Of a DNA stretch of 64,000 nucleotides, positions 40,605 to 51,189 are shown piece after piece. Source of the DNA: Pseudomonas mangrovi (GTDB lineage: Bacteria; Pseudomonadota; Gammaproteobacteria; Pseudomonadales; Pseudomonadaceae); the NCBI RefSeq assembly GCF_003052585.1, contig NZ_QASN01000020.1:1-64000 (forward strand). The letters are read 5' to 3'. The notes under the pieces are model-generated. The model did not search any database. It was given only the letters and a program-made list of their open reading frames with translations, and was not told the origin of the DNA. A program made the translations under genes and the position numbers. Numbering within the stretch: the first letter of the stretch is position 1; each line of letters starts with the position of its first letter.

Positions 40605-40612
40605 AAAAACAA
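40605..40612 (+). promoter_or_regulatory. catabolite-activity (Hfq/Crc) motif candidate before acs
   Basis: AAAAACAA fits the AANAANAA motif through which Hfq and Crc repress translation in pseudomonads. It lies within a longer A-rich run and ends 23 bases before the acs start. acs is a plausible target because acetate use is a repressed function, but binding is inferred only. Confidence 0.45.
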
Positions 40613-40635
40613 CTATTCACCGAGGTGTTTTGCTC

Positions 40636-42594
<1,959 letters not shown>

Positions 42595-42609
42595 CAGCGC
42601 CTGCGTAGG

Positions 42610-42644
42610 AAAAAGCCCCGGCCCTGGTGTCGGGGCTTTTTCTT
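42610..42644 (+). terminator. intrinsic terminator after acs
   Basis: AAAAAGCCCCG (42610-42620) pairs with CGGGGCTTTTT (42631-42641) around a 10-nt loop, followed by CTTTT. The A and T arms make it usable from both sides. Confidence 0.9.
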
Positions 42645-42725
42645 TTCCGCCGCACGTCGAGCGGGTCCGAGGTTGTTCACCTCCCTGGCTAGACTGCGAG
42701 CTTGTCGGGTGCTCCGGGAGGCGTG

Positions 42726-43673
42726 ATGCGATTCGTCAGGACCTTTGCTCTGCTGCTTTGCTGCGTCGGCTTCTTGCCCGTTCATGGGCACGCAAGTGAC
42801 GCCGGGGATGGTTATCCGCAGGTGCGTGTGGCGTTTGCCGATGGCGTGACCGGATTGCCGGCGCTGACCTACGCCAGCGAGGCGGGTTTTCGTCCGCTCA
42901 CGCTCGATCTTTACCTGCCGCCTCCGCGTTTCGAGGGGCCCCGTCCGCTGGTGATCTTCGTACATGGTGGGGGCTGGGCTATCGGCACGCCCAGATACGC
43001 CGCGGTCTACCGGAACTGGCCCGAGCGACTCGCCGGTCTGGCCGCCCGGGGCTACGTGGTGGCCGCGCCCAGCTATCGTCTCTCCGGTGAGGCGAGGTTT
43101 CCGGCCGCCTTCCACGACATTCAGGCGAGCATCCGCTGGCTGCGCAGCAATGCGCAGGCGTTCGGCGTGGACCGTGAGCGTGTGCTGATCTGGGGCGAAT
43201 CTGCCGGCGGGCATCTGGCCGCGCTGGTTGCGGCACGTTGCGAGGGTTCGGCTCGCGCGAATGGCGAGTCGGCCTGCGTGCAGGGAGCGGTGGTCTGGTA
43301 TGGCATCAGCGATCTGCTGAGCCAGGACTTCGGCGACATGGATCGCAACTTTATAGGCTGTGCTGTCGGCTGTGATGAGCTGCGCCGCCAGGCAAGTCCG
43401 GTGCATCAGGTCGGGCCGGATGCCGCGCCCTTTCTTATCCTGCATGGTACGGCCGACCGTGTCGTGCCTTACCGCCAGGCGCAGCTGCTGCAGCAGGCGC
43501 TGGAGCGGCGCAAGGTGCCGGCGCGTCTGCTGACCCTGGAAGGCATTGATCACAGCTTCATCGGCCACACGCCGGCGCAGACGCAGAAGGTCGGGGAACA
43601 GGCGCTGCGGGAGACCTTCGCGTTCATCGAGCGGCTGTTGCCTGCGCAAAACCGTGTCGATGCTGAGGAGTAG
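42726..43673 (+). CDS. exported alpha/beta hydrolase (esterase/lipase-like)
   Basis: A 315-residue serine hydrolase with an N-terminal signal sequence ([21 protein letters not shown]). The oxyanion motif HGGGW is near residues 79-83, the nucleophile Ser is in GESAGG near 158-163, the Asp in HGTADRVVP near 249-257 and the His in GIDHSF. This BD-FAE or carboxylesterase-like layout suggests ester hydrolysis in the periplasm or outside. GGGAGG precedes the ATG. It stands alone between acs and the transaminase gene; the substrate is unknown. Confidence 0.87.
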   Translation: MRFVRTFALLLCCVGFLPVHGHASDAGDGYPQVRVAFADGVTGLPALTYASEAGFRPLTLDLYLPPPRFEGPRPLVIFVHGGGWAIGTPRYAAVYRNWPERLAGLAARGYVVAAPSYRLSGEARFPAAFHDIQASIRWLRSNAQAFGVDRERVLIWGESAGGHLAALVAARCEGSARANGESACVQGAVVWYGISDLLSQDFGDMDRNFIGCAVGCDELRRQASPVHQVGPDAAPFLILHGTADRVVPYRQAQLLQQALERRKVPARLLTLEGIDHSFIGHTPAQTQKVGEQALRETFAFIERLLPAQNRVDAEE

Positions 43674-43800
43674 ATGTGGTCGCTGCTTTCGGCGCGCCGC
43701 GCGCGCGTTTACACTGGCCGGCCGCACTGCTGGTGCGGTCGCGATGCCGCTCAATCAGAGCGGCCGCCCATCAAACATTGTTTCCGGCAGGAGAGCCACG

Positions 43801-45021
43801 ATGTCCGCTGATCACGCTGCGGTGCAACGCACCGACTTCGACCAGTTCATGGTCCCCAACTACGCCCCAGCTGCCTTTATTCCGGTACGCGGCGAGGGTG
43901 CGCGAGTCTGGGATCAGGATGGTCGAGAGCTGATCGATTTCGGCGGCGGCATTGCGGTCAACTGCCTGGGGCATGCGCACCCGGCACTGGTCAAGGCGCT
44001 GACCGAACAGGCGCAGAAGCTCTGGCACGTCTCCAACGTGTTCACCAACGAGCCGGCCCTGCGCCTGGCGCGCAAGCTGGTCGAGGCGACCTTCGCCGAA
44101 CGCGTGTTCTTCTGCAATTCCGGCGCCGAGGCCAACGAGGCTGCGTTCAAGCTGGCCCGTCGCTACGCCCACGATGTTCATGGCGCGGAGAAGTTCGAGA
44201 TCATCTCGGCGGTCAACAGCTTCCACGGCCGGACGATCTTCACCGTGAACGTCGGTGGACAGCCGAAGTACTCCGACGGCTTCGGTCCGCGTCCCGAGGG
44301 TATCAGTCATGTGCCCTACAACGATCTGGCGGCGCTGGAAGCGGCCATTTCCGAGAAGACCTGCGCCGTGGTGCTGGAACCGATCCAGGGCGAAAGCGGC
44401 GTGCTGCCGGCCGACAAGGCCTACCTGGAAGGCGCGCGGCGTCTGTGCGACCAGTACGGCGCGCTGCTGATCTTCGACGAAGTGCAGACCGGTGTCGGCC
44501 GCACCGGCGAGCTCTATGCCTACCAGTATTTCGGCGTGACCCCCGACATTCTTTCCAGCGCCAAGGGCCTCGGCGGGGGCTTTCCGATCGGCGCCATCCT
44601 CACCACCAGCGCCATCGCCAGCCATTTTGGCGTCGGTGTGCATGGCACCACTTACGGCGGCAATCCGCTGGGCTGTGCGGTGGGTTCTGCGGTGCTTGAT
44701 GTGGTCAATACGCCGCAGGTGCTGGCCGGGATCAAGTCGCGGCACCAGCGTTTCAAGAGCGAGCTCGAGCGCATCGGCCAGCAGTACGGCCTGTTCGAAA
44801 AGGTGCGTGGTGCCGGCCTGCTGATCGGTGCGGTGCTGGCCCCGGCCTGGAAGGGCCGCGCCAAGGACATCCAGCAGGCGGCCGAGCAGGATGGCGTGCT
44901 GGTGCTGCAGGCAGGGCCGGACGTGATTCGGCTTGCGCCGAGCCTGGTCATCAGTGATGCCGAAATGACCGAAGGTCTGGGCCGCTTCGAGCGCGCTGCA
45001 GCGCGCCTGGCCAAGAGCTGA
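43801..45021 (+). CDS. aruC: acetylornithine/succinylornithine aminotransferase (AruC-like)
   Basis: A class III PLP transaminase of 406 residues. The PLP lysine is Lys255 in [29 protein letters not shown] and [13 protein letters not shown] are family motifs. It aligns by eye with AruC, which acts in arginine catabolism (succinylornithine) and can serve biosynthesis as ArgD. In P. aeruginosa aruFGDBE follow; here the next gene is the 94-residue protein and then alaS. GGAGAG precedes the ATG. Confidence 0.88.
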   Translation: MSADHAAVQRTDFDQFMVPNYAPAAFIPVRGEGARVWDQDGRELIDFGGGIAVNCLGHAHPALVKALTEQAQKLWHVSNVFTNEPALRLARKLVEATFAERVFFCNSGAEANEAAFKLARRYAHDVHGAEKFEIISAVNSFHGRTIFTVNVGGQPKYSDGFGPRPEGISHVPYNDLAALEAAISEKTCAVVLEPIQGESGVLPADKAYLEGARRLCDQYGALLIFDEVQTGVGRTGELYAYQYFGVTPDILSSAKGLGGGFPIGAILTTSAIASHFGVGVHGTTYGGNPLGCAVGSAVLDVVNTPQVLAGIKSRHQRFKSELERIGQQYGLFEKVRGAGLLIGAVLAPAWKGRAKDIQQAAEQDGVLVLQAGPDVIRLAPSLVISDAEMTEGLGRFERAAARLAKS

Positions 45022-45076
45022 ATCCCTTTCTGCCCGCCGGTGCCGCTGGTGCCGGCTCTTTCTCAAGGAAACTGCC

Positions 45077-45361
45077 ATGAGCGACAGTCTGCAACTGATT
45101 CTGGAAGACACCGACGGTACCCAGCTGGAAACGTCCTGCACCCGTTTTGCGGTGATGTGGCAGGGGCGCGAGGTCTGGATTCAGCAGGCCGGCAACGGTC
45201 AGTTGATGATCGGCGTCGATGTGGATGAGGGCGACACCGAGTACGCCAATCTGGTGCTGCGCCCGCTGGCCACCAATCTGGTCAGCCTGCAGCTGGAAAT
45301 GGAAGCGGCCGAGGGCGACGACGAACACGTCCATGGCCCCGATTGCGCCCACGACCACTGA
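45077..45361 (+). CDS. uncharacterised 94-residue protein with histidine-rich tail
   Basis: A small acidic protein I do not recognise. The first 75 residues look like an all-beta domain (LQLILEDTDGTQLETSCTR, MWQGREVWIQQAGN). The tail DDEHVHGPDCAHDH has four His, one Cys and several Asp in 14 residues, a likely metal-binding segment. CAAGGAA lies before the ATG. It lies between the transaminase and alaS, a place where P. aeruginosa also has a small hypothetical gene. Confidence 0.8.
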   Translation: MSDSLQLILEDTDGTQLETSCTRFAVMWQGREVWIQQAGNGQLMIGVDVDEGDTEYANLVLRPLATNLVSLQLEMEAAEGDDEHVHGPDCAHDH

Positions 45362-45395
45362 GTTTCGCCTATTGCTCCGATTTGCCCGCGCCCAG

Positions 45396-45424
45396 TTACT
45401 GCCGGGCGGTCTGCTCTATATAAT
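45396..45424 (+). promoter_or_regulatory. sigma-70 promoter for alaS
   Basis: TTACTG and TATAAT are separated by 17 bp. The predicted transcription start near 45431 leaves a leader of about 87 bases before the ATG. Confidence 0.7.
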
Positions 45425-45517
45425 GCGCCGCTTTCAGGTCGGCGCAGACTGGCCGCTGCCACGTATGAGCGTGCGTGATCATCGCGCGTCCTGGCCGTCG
45501 TTTTCCGAGAGAGATCA

Positions 45518-48142
45518 ATGAAAAGCGCAGAAATCCGTGAAGCCTTCCTCCGCTTCTTCGAAGAGAAGGGTCACACCCGTGTGGCATCCAGCTCGCTGAT
45601 CCCGGCGAACGACCCGACCCTGCTGTTCACCAATGCCGGCATGAACCAGTTCAAGGACTGCTTCCTCGGCTTGGAGAAACGCGCCTACACCCGTGCGGTG
45701 AGCAGCCAGAAATGCGTGCGTGCCGGCGGCAAGCACAACGATCTGGAGAACGTCGGCTACACGGCGCGCCACCACACCTTCTTCGAAATGCTCGGCAACT
45801 TCAGTTTCGGCGACTACTTCAAGCGCGACGCCATCACCTACGCCTGGGAGTTCCTGACCAGCGACAAGTGGCTGAACCTGCCCAAGGAGAAGCTGTGGGT
45901 CACCGTCTATGCCAGCGATGACGAGGCGTATGACATCTGGACCAAGGAGGTCGGTGTGCCGGCCGAGCGCATGGTTCGTATCGGTGACAACAAGGGTGCG
46001 CCCTATGCCTCGGACAACTTCTGGGCGATGGGCGACACCGGACCGTGCGGCCCCTGCACCGAGATTTTCTTCGACCATGGCGAGCACATCTGGGGCGGCC
46101 CGCCAGGCTCCCCCGAGGAAGACGGCGACCGCTACATCGAGATCTGGAACAACGTCTTCATGCAGTTCAACCGCACTGCGGATGGCGTGATGCATCCGCT
46201 GCCGGCGCCGAGTGTCGACACCGGCATGGGTCTTGAGCGCATCAGTGCGGTGCTGCAACACGTCAACTCGAACTACGAGATCGACCTGTTCCAGAGCCTG
46301 CTGAATGCCGCCGCCAAGGCCATTGGTTGTGCCAACGAGGCGCAGGCCTCGCTCAAGGTGGTCGCCGATCACATCCGTTCCTGCAGCTTCCTGATTGCCG
46401 ATGGCGTGACCCCATCCAACGAAGGCCGTGGCTACGTGCTGCGCCGCATTGTTCGCCGTGCCTGCCGCCACGGCAACAAGCTCGGCGCCAAGGGCGCGTT
46501 CTTCCATCAGATCGTCGCCGCGCTGGCGCTGGAGATGGGCGAAGCCTTCCCTGAGTTGCGCCAGCAGCAGGCGCACATCGAGCGCGTGCTGAAGACCGAA
46601 GAAGAGCAGTTTGCCAAGACCCTGGAGCAAGGCCTGAGGATTCTCGAGCAGGATCTGGCCGACCTGCAGGGCAGCGTCATCCCCGGTGAGGTGATCTTCA
46701 AACTCTACGACACCTACGGTTTTCCGGTAGACCTGACCGGTGACATCGCCCGAGAGCGCGAGCTGACGCTGGACGAGGAGGGCTTTGAGCGCGAGATGCA
46801 GGCCCAGCGCGAACGGGCCCGCTCCGCCAGCGCCTTCGGTCTGGACTACAACAGCCTGGTCAAGGTCGAGGGCGAAACCGTTTTCACCGGCTACCAGGGC
46901 ACCAGCGGCAAAGGCAAGGTGCTCGCCCTGTTCAAGGAGGGCATGAATGTGCCCAGTCTGAACGCGGGCGAGGAGGGCGTGGTGGTGCTCGACCAGACGC
47001 CGTTCTACGCCGAATCCGGCGGCCAGATTGGCGATTGCGGCTATCTGAGCGCGCCGGGCCTGCGCATGGATGTGCGTGAAACCAGCAAGGCTGGTGGTGC
47101 CTTTCTGCATCACGGCATCCTCGACAGCGGTGAGCTCAAGATTGGCGACAGTGTCGAGGCGATCGTGGATGCCAGCGTGCGCCAGGCGACCGCGCTGAAT
47201 CACTCGGCGACCCACCTGCTGCACGCCGCGCTGCGCGAGATCCTCGGTGAGCACGTGCAGCAGAAGGGCTCGCTGGTCGACAGCCAGCGCCTGCGCTTCG
47301 ACTTCAGCCACTTCGAGGCGATCCGTCCGGAGCAGATCAAGGCGCTGGAAGATCGCGTGAACGGCGAAATCCGTCGCAACAGCGCGGTGGAAACCGACGA
47401 GACCGACATCGAGACCGCCAAGGCCAAGGGCGCCATGGCGCTGTTCGGCGAAAAATACGGTGATCGCGTGCGTGTGCTAAGCATGGGCGGCGGCTTCTCC
47501 GTTGAGCTGTGTGGCGGCACCCATGTGTCACGCACCGGCGACATCGGTCTGTTCAAGATCACCAGCGAAGGCGGCGTCGCTGCTGGGGTGCGGCGTATCG
47601 AAGCGGTCACCGGCGAACAGGCACTGGCCTACCTGAATGGCGCCGAGGAGCAGCTCAAGGAGGCCGCACAGCTGGTCAAGGGCAGTCGCGAGAATCTGCT
47701 CGACAAGCTGTCCGCGGTGCTCGAGCGCAACCGCCAGCTGGAGAAGGAGCTGGAGCAGCTCAAGGCCAAGGCTGCCAGCGCAGCCGGCAACGATCTGGCC
47801 GGTTCGGCCGTCGACATCAAGGGCGTCAAGGTGCTTTCCGCTCGTCTCGACGGCCTGGACGGCAAGGCCCTGCTGGCGATGGTCGATCAGTTGAAGAACA
47901 AGCTCGGCAGCGCGGTGATCCTGCTCGGCGGCGTGCAGGATGACAAGGTCGTGCTGGTCGCCGGTGTCACACAGAATCTCACCGCCCGCCTCAAGGCGGG
48001 TGATCTGATGAAACAGGCGGCGGCAGCCGTGGGCGGCAAGGGCGGTGGTCGCCCGGACATGGCCCAGGGTGGCGGCAGCGAGGCGGGCAAGCTGGACGAG
48101 GCGCTGGCACTGGCTGCGACTTTCGTCGAGCAGGCCGTCTAA
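45518..48142 (+). CDS. alaS: alanyl-tRNA synthetase
   Basis: The 874-residue synthetase has the class II core at the N-terminus ([19 protein letters not shown], then [18 protein letters not shown]), the tRNA-recognition region, an editing domain with [11 protein letters not shown] near 566-576 and [10 protein letters not shown] near 668-677 (zinc-binding His and Cys), and the C-Ala domain with [17 protein letters not shown] text near the end. It is complete. A 9-bp hairpin at 48157-48180 without a U tract separates it from lysC. Confidence 0.98.
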   Translation: MKSAEIREAFLRFFEEKGHTRVASSSLIPANDPTLLFTNAGMNQFKDCFLGLEKRAYTRAVSSQKCVRAGGKHNDLENVGYTARHHTFFEMLGNFSFGDYFKRDAITYAWEFLTSDKWLNLPKEKLWVTVYASDDEAYDIWTKEVGVPAERMVRIGDNKGAPYASDNFWAMGDTGPCGPCTEIFFDHGEHIWGGPPGSPEEDGDRYIEIWNNVFMQFNRTADGVMHPLPAPSVDTGMGLERISAVLQHVNSNYEIDLFQSLLNAAAKAIGCANEAQASLKVVADHIRSCSFLIADGVTPSNEGRGYVLRRIVRRACRHGNKLGAKGAFFHQIVAALALEMGEAFPELRQQQAHIERVLKTEEEQFAKTLEQGLRILEQDLADLQGSVIPGEVIFKLYDTYGFPVDLTGDIARERELTLDEEGFEREMQAQRERARSASAFGLDYNSLVKVEGETVFTGYQGTSGKGKVLALFKEGMNVPSLNAGEEGVVVLDQTPFYAESGGQIGDCGYLSAPGLRMDVRETSKAGGAFLHHGILDSGELKIGDSVEAIVDASVRQATALNHSATHLLHAALREILGEHVQQKGSLVDSQRLRFDFSHFEAIRPEQIKALEDRVNGEIRRNSAVETDETDIETAKAKGAMALFGEKYGDRVRVLSMGGGFSVELCGGTHVSRTGDIGLFKITSEGGVAAGVRRIEAVTGEQALAYLNGAEEQLKEAAQLVKGSRENLLDKLSAVLERNRQLEKELEQLKAKAASAAGNDLAGSAVDIKGVKVLSARLDGLDGKALLAMVDQLKNKLGSAVILLGGVQDDKVVLVAGVTQNLTARLKAGDLMKQAAAAVGGKGGGRPDMAQGGGSEAGKLDEALALAATFVEQAV

Positions 48143-48243
48143 GCAACCGAAAACCGGGTCCGCAGTGCGCCCTGCGGACCTTGGCAGTCTGACCCGTTGC
48201 GGGTCTAATGGGCGCCCTTCGAGGATTCAGGCGGCTTTTTGAC

Positions 48244-49482
48244 ATGGCTTTGATCGTACAGAAGTTTGGCGGCACCTCCGTCGGGACCGTCGAGCGGATT
48301 CAGCAGGTGGCCGAGAAGGTCAAGAAATTCCGTGAGAACGGCGATGACATCGTGGTCGTCGTCTCCGCCATGAGTGGCGAAACCAACCGCCTGATCGATC
48401 TGGCCAAACAGGTCAGCGACGGCCAGCCGGTGCCGCGTGAGCTTGATGTCATGGTCTCCACTGGCGAGCAGGTGACCATCGCGCTGCTGGCCATGGCGCT
48501 GATCCAGCGCGGCGTGCCGGCGATTTCCTATACCGGCAACCAGGTGCGCATTCTGACCGACAACGCGCACACCAAGGCGCGCATCCTGCAGATCGACGAT
48601 GCGCGCATTCGTGCCGACCTCAAGGCCGGTCGCGTGGTGGTGGTCGCCGGTTTCCAGGGCGTCGACGAGCAGGGCAACATCACCACCCTCGGTCGTGGCG
48701 GTTCCGATACCACCGGCGTGGCGCTGGCCGCGGCGTTGAAGGCCGACGAGTGCCAGATCTACACCGATGTCGATGGCGTCTACACCACCGATCCGCGTGT
48801 GGTGCCGCGTGCCCGCCGCCTGGAGAAGATCACCTTCGAAGAAATGCTGGAGATGGCCAGCCTGGGCTCCAAGGTGCTGCAGATCCGCTCGGTGGAGTTC
48901 GCCGGCAAGTACAACGTCCCGCTGCGCGTGCTGCACAGCTTTCAGGAGGGTCCGGGCACCCTCATTACCCTTGATGAAGAGGAATCCATGGAACAGCCGA
49001 TCATCTCCGGCATCGCCTTCAATCGCGACGAAGCCAAGTTGACCATCCGTGGTGTGCCGGATACTCCTGGGGTGGCTTTCAAGATCCTCGGGCCGGTAAG
49101 TGCCGCGAATATCGAAGTGGACATGATCGTGCAGAACGTCGGCCACGATAACACCACCGATTTCACCTTCACCGTGCACCGCAACGAGTACGCCAACGCC
49201 TTGAAGGTGCTGGAAAACACGGCTCGCGAGATCGGTGCTGGCGAAGTCATCGGCAACACCGAGATCGCCAAGGTGTCCATCGTCGGCGTCGGCATGCGCT
49301 CCCATGCGGGAGTCGCCAGCCGCATGTTCGAGGCGCTGGCCAAGGAAAGCATCAACATCCAGATGATTTCGACTTCCGAGATCAAGGTGTCGGTGGTGAT
49401 CGAGGAGAAGTACCTGGAACTGGCTGTACGTGCATTGCACACTGCCTTCGAGCTGGATGCGCCTGATCGACAGGCCGAGTAG
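48244..49482 (+). CDS. lysC: aspartate kinase (LysC)
   Basis: LysC phosphorylates aspartate for lysine, threonine and methionine synthesis. The 412-residue alpha subunit has the kinase domain with [11 protein letters not shown] at 4-14, [14 protein letters not shown] and [16 protein letters not shown], then two ACT domains from about 265. An in-frame ATG at 48988, preceded by AGAGGA, could give a separate 164-residue beta subunit holding only the ACT domains, as known for alpha2beta2 aspartokinases. The ATG at 48244 is chosen from the conserved [10 protein letters not shown] start. Confidence 0.96.
   Translation: MALIVQKFGGTSVGTVERIQQVAEKVKKFRENGDDIVVVVSAMSGETNRLIDLAKQVSDGQPVPRELDVMVSTGEQVTIALLAMALIQRGVPAISYTGNQVRILTDNAHTKARILQIDDARIRADLKAGRVVVVAGFQGVDEQGNITTLGRGGSDTTGVALAAALKADECQIYTDVDGVYTTDPRVVPRARRLEKITFEEMLEMASLGSKVLQIRSVEFAGKYNVPLRVLHSFQEGPGTLITLDEEESMEQPIISGIAFNRDEAKLTIRGVPDTPGVAFKILGPVSAANIEVDMIVQNVGHDNTTDFTFTVHRNEYANALKVLENTAREIGAGEVIGNTEIAKVSIVGVGMRSHAGVASRMFEALAKESINIQMISTSEIKVSVVIEEKYLELAVRALHTAFELDAPDRQAE
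48988..49482 (+). other. lysC: probable internal translation start for LysC beta subunit
   Basis: The codon ATG at 48988 begins [18 protein letters not shown] and is preceded at five bases by AGAGGA. The product would be 164 residues covering the regulatory ACT pair. Pseudomonad aspartokinases have been described as alpha/beta isoforms made by alternative initiation. Confidence 0.6.
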
Positions 49483-49489
49483 TTTTTTC

Positions 49490-49521
49490 ACAAAAGGCGC
49501 GGGCTGGCTCGCGCCTTTTGT
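49490..49521. terminator. terminator after lysC
   Basis: ACAAAAGGCGCG (49490-49501) and CGCGCCTTTTGT (49510-49521) form a perfect 12-bp stem with an 8-nt loop. The T-rich end continues with CTTTCTT, which fits intrinsic termination. Confidence 0.88.
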
Positions 49522-49541
49522 CTTTCTTGATCATCCTGGCG

Positions 49542-49570
49542 GAACTTTGTTTCCGTCCAGACAGGTCAAT
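49542..49570 (+). promoter_or_regulatory. weak AlgU-type promoter candidate before rsmA
   Basis: GAACTT at 49542-49547 is an exact match to the -35 hexamer of AlgU (extracytoplasmic sigma-22) promoters. A TCAAT lies 18 bp downstream, where 16-17 bp to a TCTGA-like element would be expected. rsmA is known to be AlgU-dependent in P. aeruginosa, which is the reason for listing it. Confidence 0.3.
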
Positions 49571-49668
49571 ACCCTGGCGGGTGTCCCGCGCTACACTGCT
49601 GGTATGGGGTCCGCCATTTTCTTTTGCAGACTGTTGTCCCTGAAACGTAAATCCGTGAGGAGAAAGGA

Positions 49669-49854
49669 ATGCTGATTCTGACTCGCCGGGTCGGAGAGAC
49701 CCTGATGGTGGGTGATGATGTCACTGTCACCGTGTTGGGCGTGAAAGGTAACCAGGTGCGCATTGGCGTCAACGCGCCCAAGGAGGTTGCAGTGCACCGA
49801 GAGGAGATCTACCAGCGTATCCAGAAAGAGAAAGGCGACGAACCAAGCCACTAA
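49669..49854 (+). CDS. rsmA: carbon storage regulator CsrA/RsmA
   Basis: RsmA binds GGA hairpins in mRNA leaders and controls secretion, biofilm and metabolism. The 61-residue protein has the canonical [17 protein letters not shown] start and the [15 protein letters not shown] segment with Arg44 that contacts RNA. GAGGAGAAAGG precedes the ATG. The order alaS-lysC-rsmA-tRNA-Ser is conserved in pseudomonads. Confidence 0.98.
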
Positions 49855-49874
49855 TTTTTCTCTGATTTTTGGCT

Positions 49875-49902
49875 TTGCAAGCGGGGTAAAGATGAGTATC
49901 AT
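49875..49902 (+). promoter_or_regulatory. sigma-70 promoter for tRNA-Ser
   Basis: TTGCAA and TATCAT are separated by 16 bp. The expected start is about seven bases before the tRNA. Confidence 0.6.
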
Positions 49903-49916
49903 GCGCCCCGTGTTGC

Positions 49917-50007
49917 GGAGAGGTGGCCGAGTGGCCGAAGGCGCTCCCCTGCTAAGGGAGTACACCTCAAAAGGGTGTCGGGGGTTCGAATCCCCCCTTC
50001 TCCGCCA
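49917..50007 (+). tRNA. tRNA-Ser (anticodon GCT)
   Basis: A 91-nt class II tRNA with encoded CCA. The acceptor stem pairs GGAGAGG with CTTCTCC. The anticodon stem CTCCC/GGGAG encloses GCT at 49951-49953, reading AGC and AGT. The long variable arm (TACACCTC...GGGTGTC) is typical of serine tRNAs, and the T arm contains GGTTCGAATCC. Confidence 0.97.
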
Positions 50008-50071
50008 TGTTGAGTGTTATATGTGAAGCGTTTTATTTTCCTGATAAGTATCTGATTTTTATCAGATTTCC

Positions 50072-50099
50072 TTGAAAGGAAGCGAGGTTTCACTATAAT
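50072..50099 (+). promoter_or_regulatory. sigma-70 promoter for the first tRNA-Arg
   Basis: TTGAAA and TATAAT are separated by 16 bp, ending 11 bases before the tRNA. An upstream A+T-rich inverted repeat (CTGATAA and TTATCAG, 50041-50065) may terminate the preceding tRNA-Ser transcript. Confidence 0.75.
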
Positions 50100-50110
50100 G
50101 CGCGATCTGT

Positions 50111-50187
50111 GGACTCATAGCTCAGCTGGATAGAGTACTCGGCTACGAACCGAGCGGTCGGAGGTTCGAATCCTCCTGAGTCCGCCA
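50111..50187 (+). tRNA. tRNA-Arg (anticodon ACG), copy 1
   Basis: A 77-nt tRNA with encoded CCA. GGACTCA pairs with TGAGTCC. The anticodon stem CTCGG/CCGAG encloses ACG at 50145-50147, which after A-to-I editing reads CGU, CGC and CGA. Confidence 0.98.
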
Positions 50188-50265
50188 TATTGAATGGCGT
50201 TGTTTCAGTCGAATGACGCTGTTGCAGGTAATAACCAGTGGTGACTGGTATAAAAGCGCCAAAAC

Positions 50266-50342
50266 GGACTCATAGCTCAGCTGGATAGAGTACTCGGCTA
50301 CGAACCGAGCGGTCGGAGGTTCGAATCCTCCTGAGTCCGCCA
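50266..50342 (+). tRNA. tRNA-Arg (anticodon ACG), copy 2
   Basis: Identical over all 77 bases to the copy at 50111-50187. The 78-bp spacer has no promoter as good as that of copy 1, so both may lie on one precursor. A terminator follows at once. Confidence 0.98.
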
Positions 50343-50346
50343 TACC

Positions 50347-50376
50347 CAAAAGGGCCTGCAGAAATGCAGGCCCTTT
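50347..50376. terminator. terminator after the tRNA cluster
   Basis: AAAAGGGCCTGCA and TGCAGGCCCTTTT form a perfect 13-bp stem with a GAAA loop. The A/T ends allow it to serve both the tRNAs and the convergent DUF4124 gene. Confidence 0.92.
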
Positions 50377-50380
50377 TCAT

Positions 50381-50866
50381 TTAGCGTTTGGTTTTCACGC
50401 AGCCGTTTTCGTCGAAGGTTACCTGCTGGGACCGCCCACTCTTCGTCTGGTAGTGAAAGCGCGTTGTGCCGTTCTGGCTGCTGGTACGTTCCGGCTTGCC
50501 CAGGGCGCTTTCGACATCGGATTGGCTCATGCCTGCTCGGACCTTGCCTTTGATGATGCTCTCGCGTCGAGTACGGCTGTCCAGCTGATTGCCGCAACCG
50601 TCGTCTTTCGGTCCGATTCCGCGAGTCTGGAACTCCTTCAGAGGTGTGCGCACGCCTGGCTCTCTAGCCATTTCCTTGCTTGGGCCACTGCCACTGGGTC
50701 GAGTGTTGTGAGCTTGGATAATCTGCTCGCCCTGATCCTGGGGGCAGCCGTGCTGTGAGTAGGTGATGCGTCCCTGCGAATCCTCGCAACGCGAGACCGT
50801 TGAACCCTGCGCTGGGGTGACGGCGAAAAGAACAGCGCACAAAACCGCGCGCATCATGGTCTGCAT
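50381..50866 (-). CDS. exported DUF4124 domain protein with BamE-like tail
   Basis: The 161-residue protein has a signal peptide (MMRAVLCAVLFAVTPAQGS), a DUF4124 segment near 24-45 (SRCEDSQGRITYSQHGCP, two cysteines likely disulphide-bonded) and a C-terminal half with VRAGMSQSDVESALGKPERT, a motif that recurs in BamE/SmpA-like small outer-membrane proteins, then FHYQTKSG. Function is unknown. It starts at ATG 50866 or 50857 and converges on the tRNA cluster. Confidence 0.82.
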   Translation of the reverse strand: MQTMMRAVLCAVLFAVTPAQGSTVSRCEDSQGRITYSQHGCPQDQGEQIIQAHNTRPSGSGPSKEMAREPGVRTPLKEFQTRGIGPKDDGCGNQLDSRTRRESIIKGKVRAGMSQSDVESALGKPERTSSQNGTTRFHYQTKSGRSQQVTFDENGCVKTKR

Positions 50867-50979
50867 GTCAGCGTCCTCCTTGACGGTGATTCACGCGAGT
50901 TTAGCTAGGTTCCTTTGTGTTTCCAGGGCGTGTCGTCGAGGTCGCGCGCAGCGTCGCATTCCGGTAATCAGAGCTTGTC

Positions 50980-51189
50980 TCAATAGAGCGTTGCAAGTGC
51001 TTGTTCCTGGCAGGCTTTGACGTGCAAAGCCTGCTGCTGCTGGTTATCATTGCCGGTATCAGCCTCGTTGGGGCGAATGGACCACCACCATGGACTTACC
51101 CAGTAGTCAGCCACTATCCGAATCGCCTCATCGCGTAATGATTGAATGAGCCCCTTGGCGCGTCCGCCAGCTGGGGTGGAGCGCGCCAT
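50980..51189 (-). other. possible small ORF antisense to the mgtE leader (69 residues)
   Basis: This is the main content of the 321-bp gap between the DUF4124 gene and mgtE. The ORF starts at ATG 51189, which shares CATG with the mgtE start, and encodes a Trp-rich stretch WVSPWWWSIRP followed by QQQQ. Codon use includes TTA, CAA and TCA, unlike the neighbours, and there is no ribosome site. It may be a conserved hypothetical or chance. Confidence 0.3.
51010..51034. promoter_or_regulatory. perfect hairpin in the mgtE leader region
   Basis: GCAGGCTTTG and CAAAGCCTGC form a 10-bp stem with a 5-nt loop, about 155 bp before mgtE. No T tract follows. It could be a leader structure of mgtE, or part of the antisense ORF. 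Confidence 0.4.

Noticed and set aside
50111..50342. Duplicated tRNA-Arg as ends of an integrated element
   Set aside because: Only 78 bp separate the copies and no integrase or foreign gene is present, so it is a plain gene duplication.
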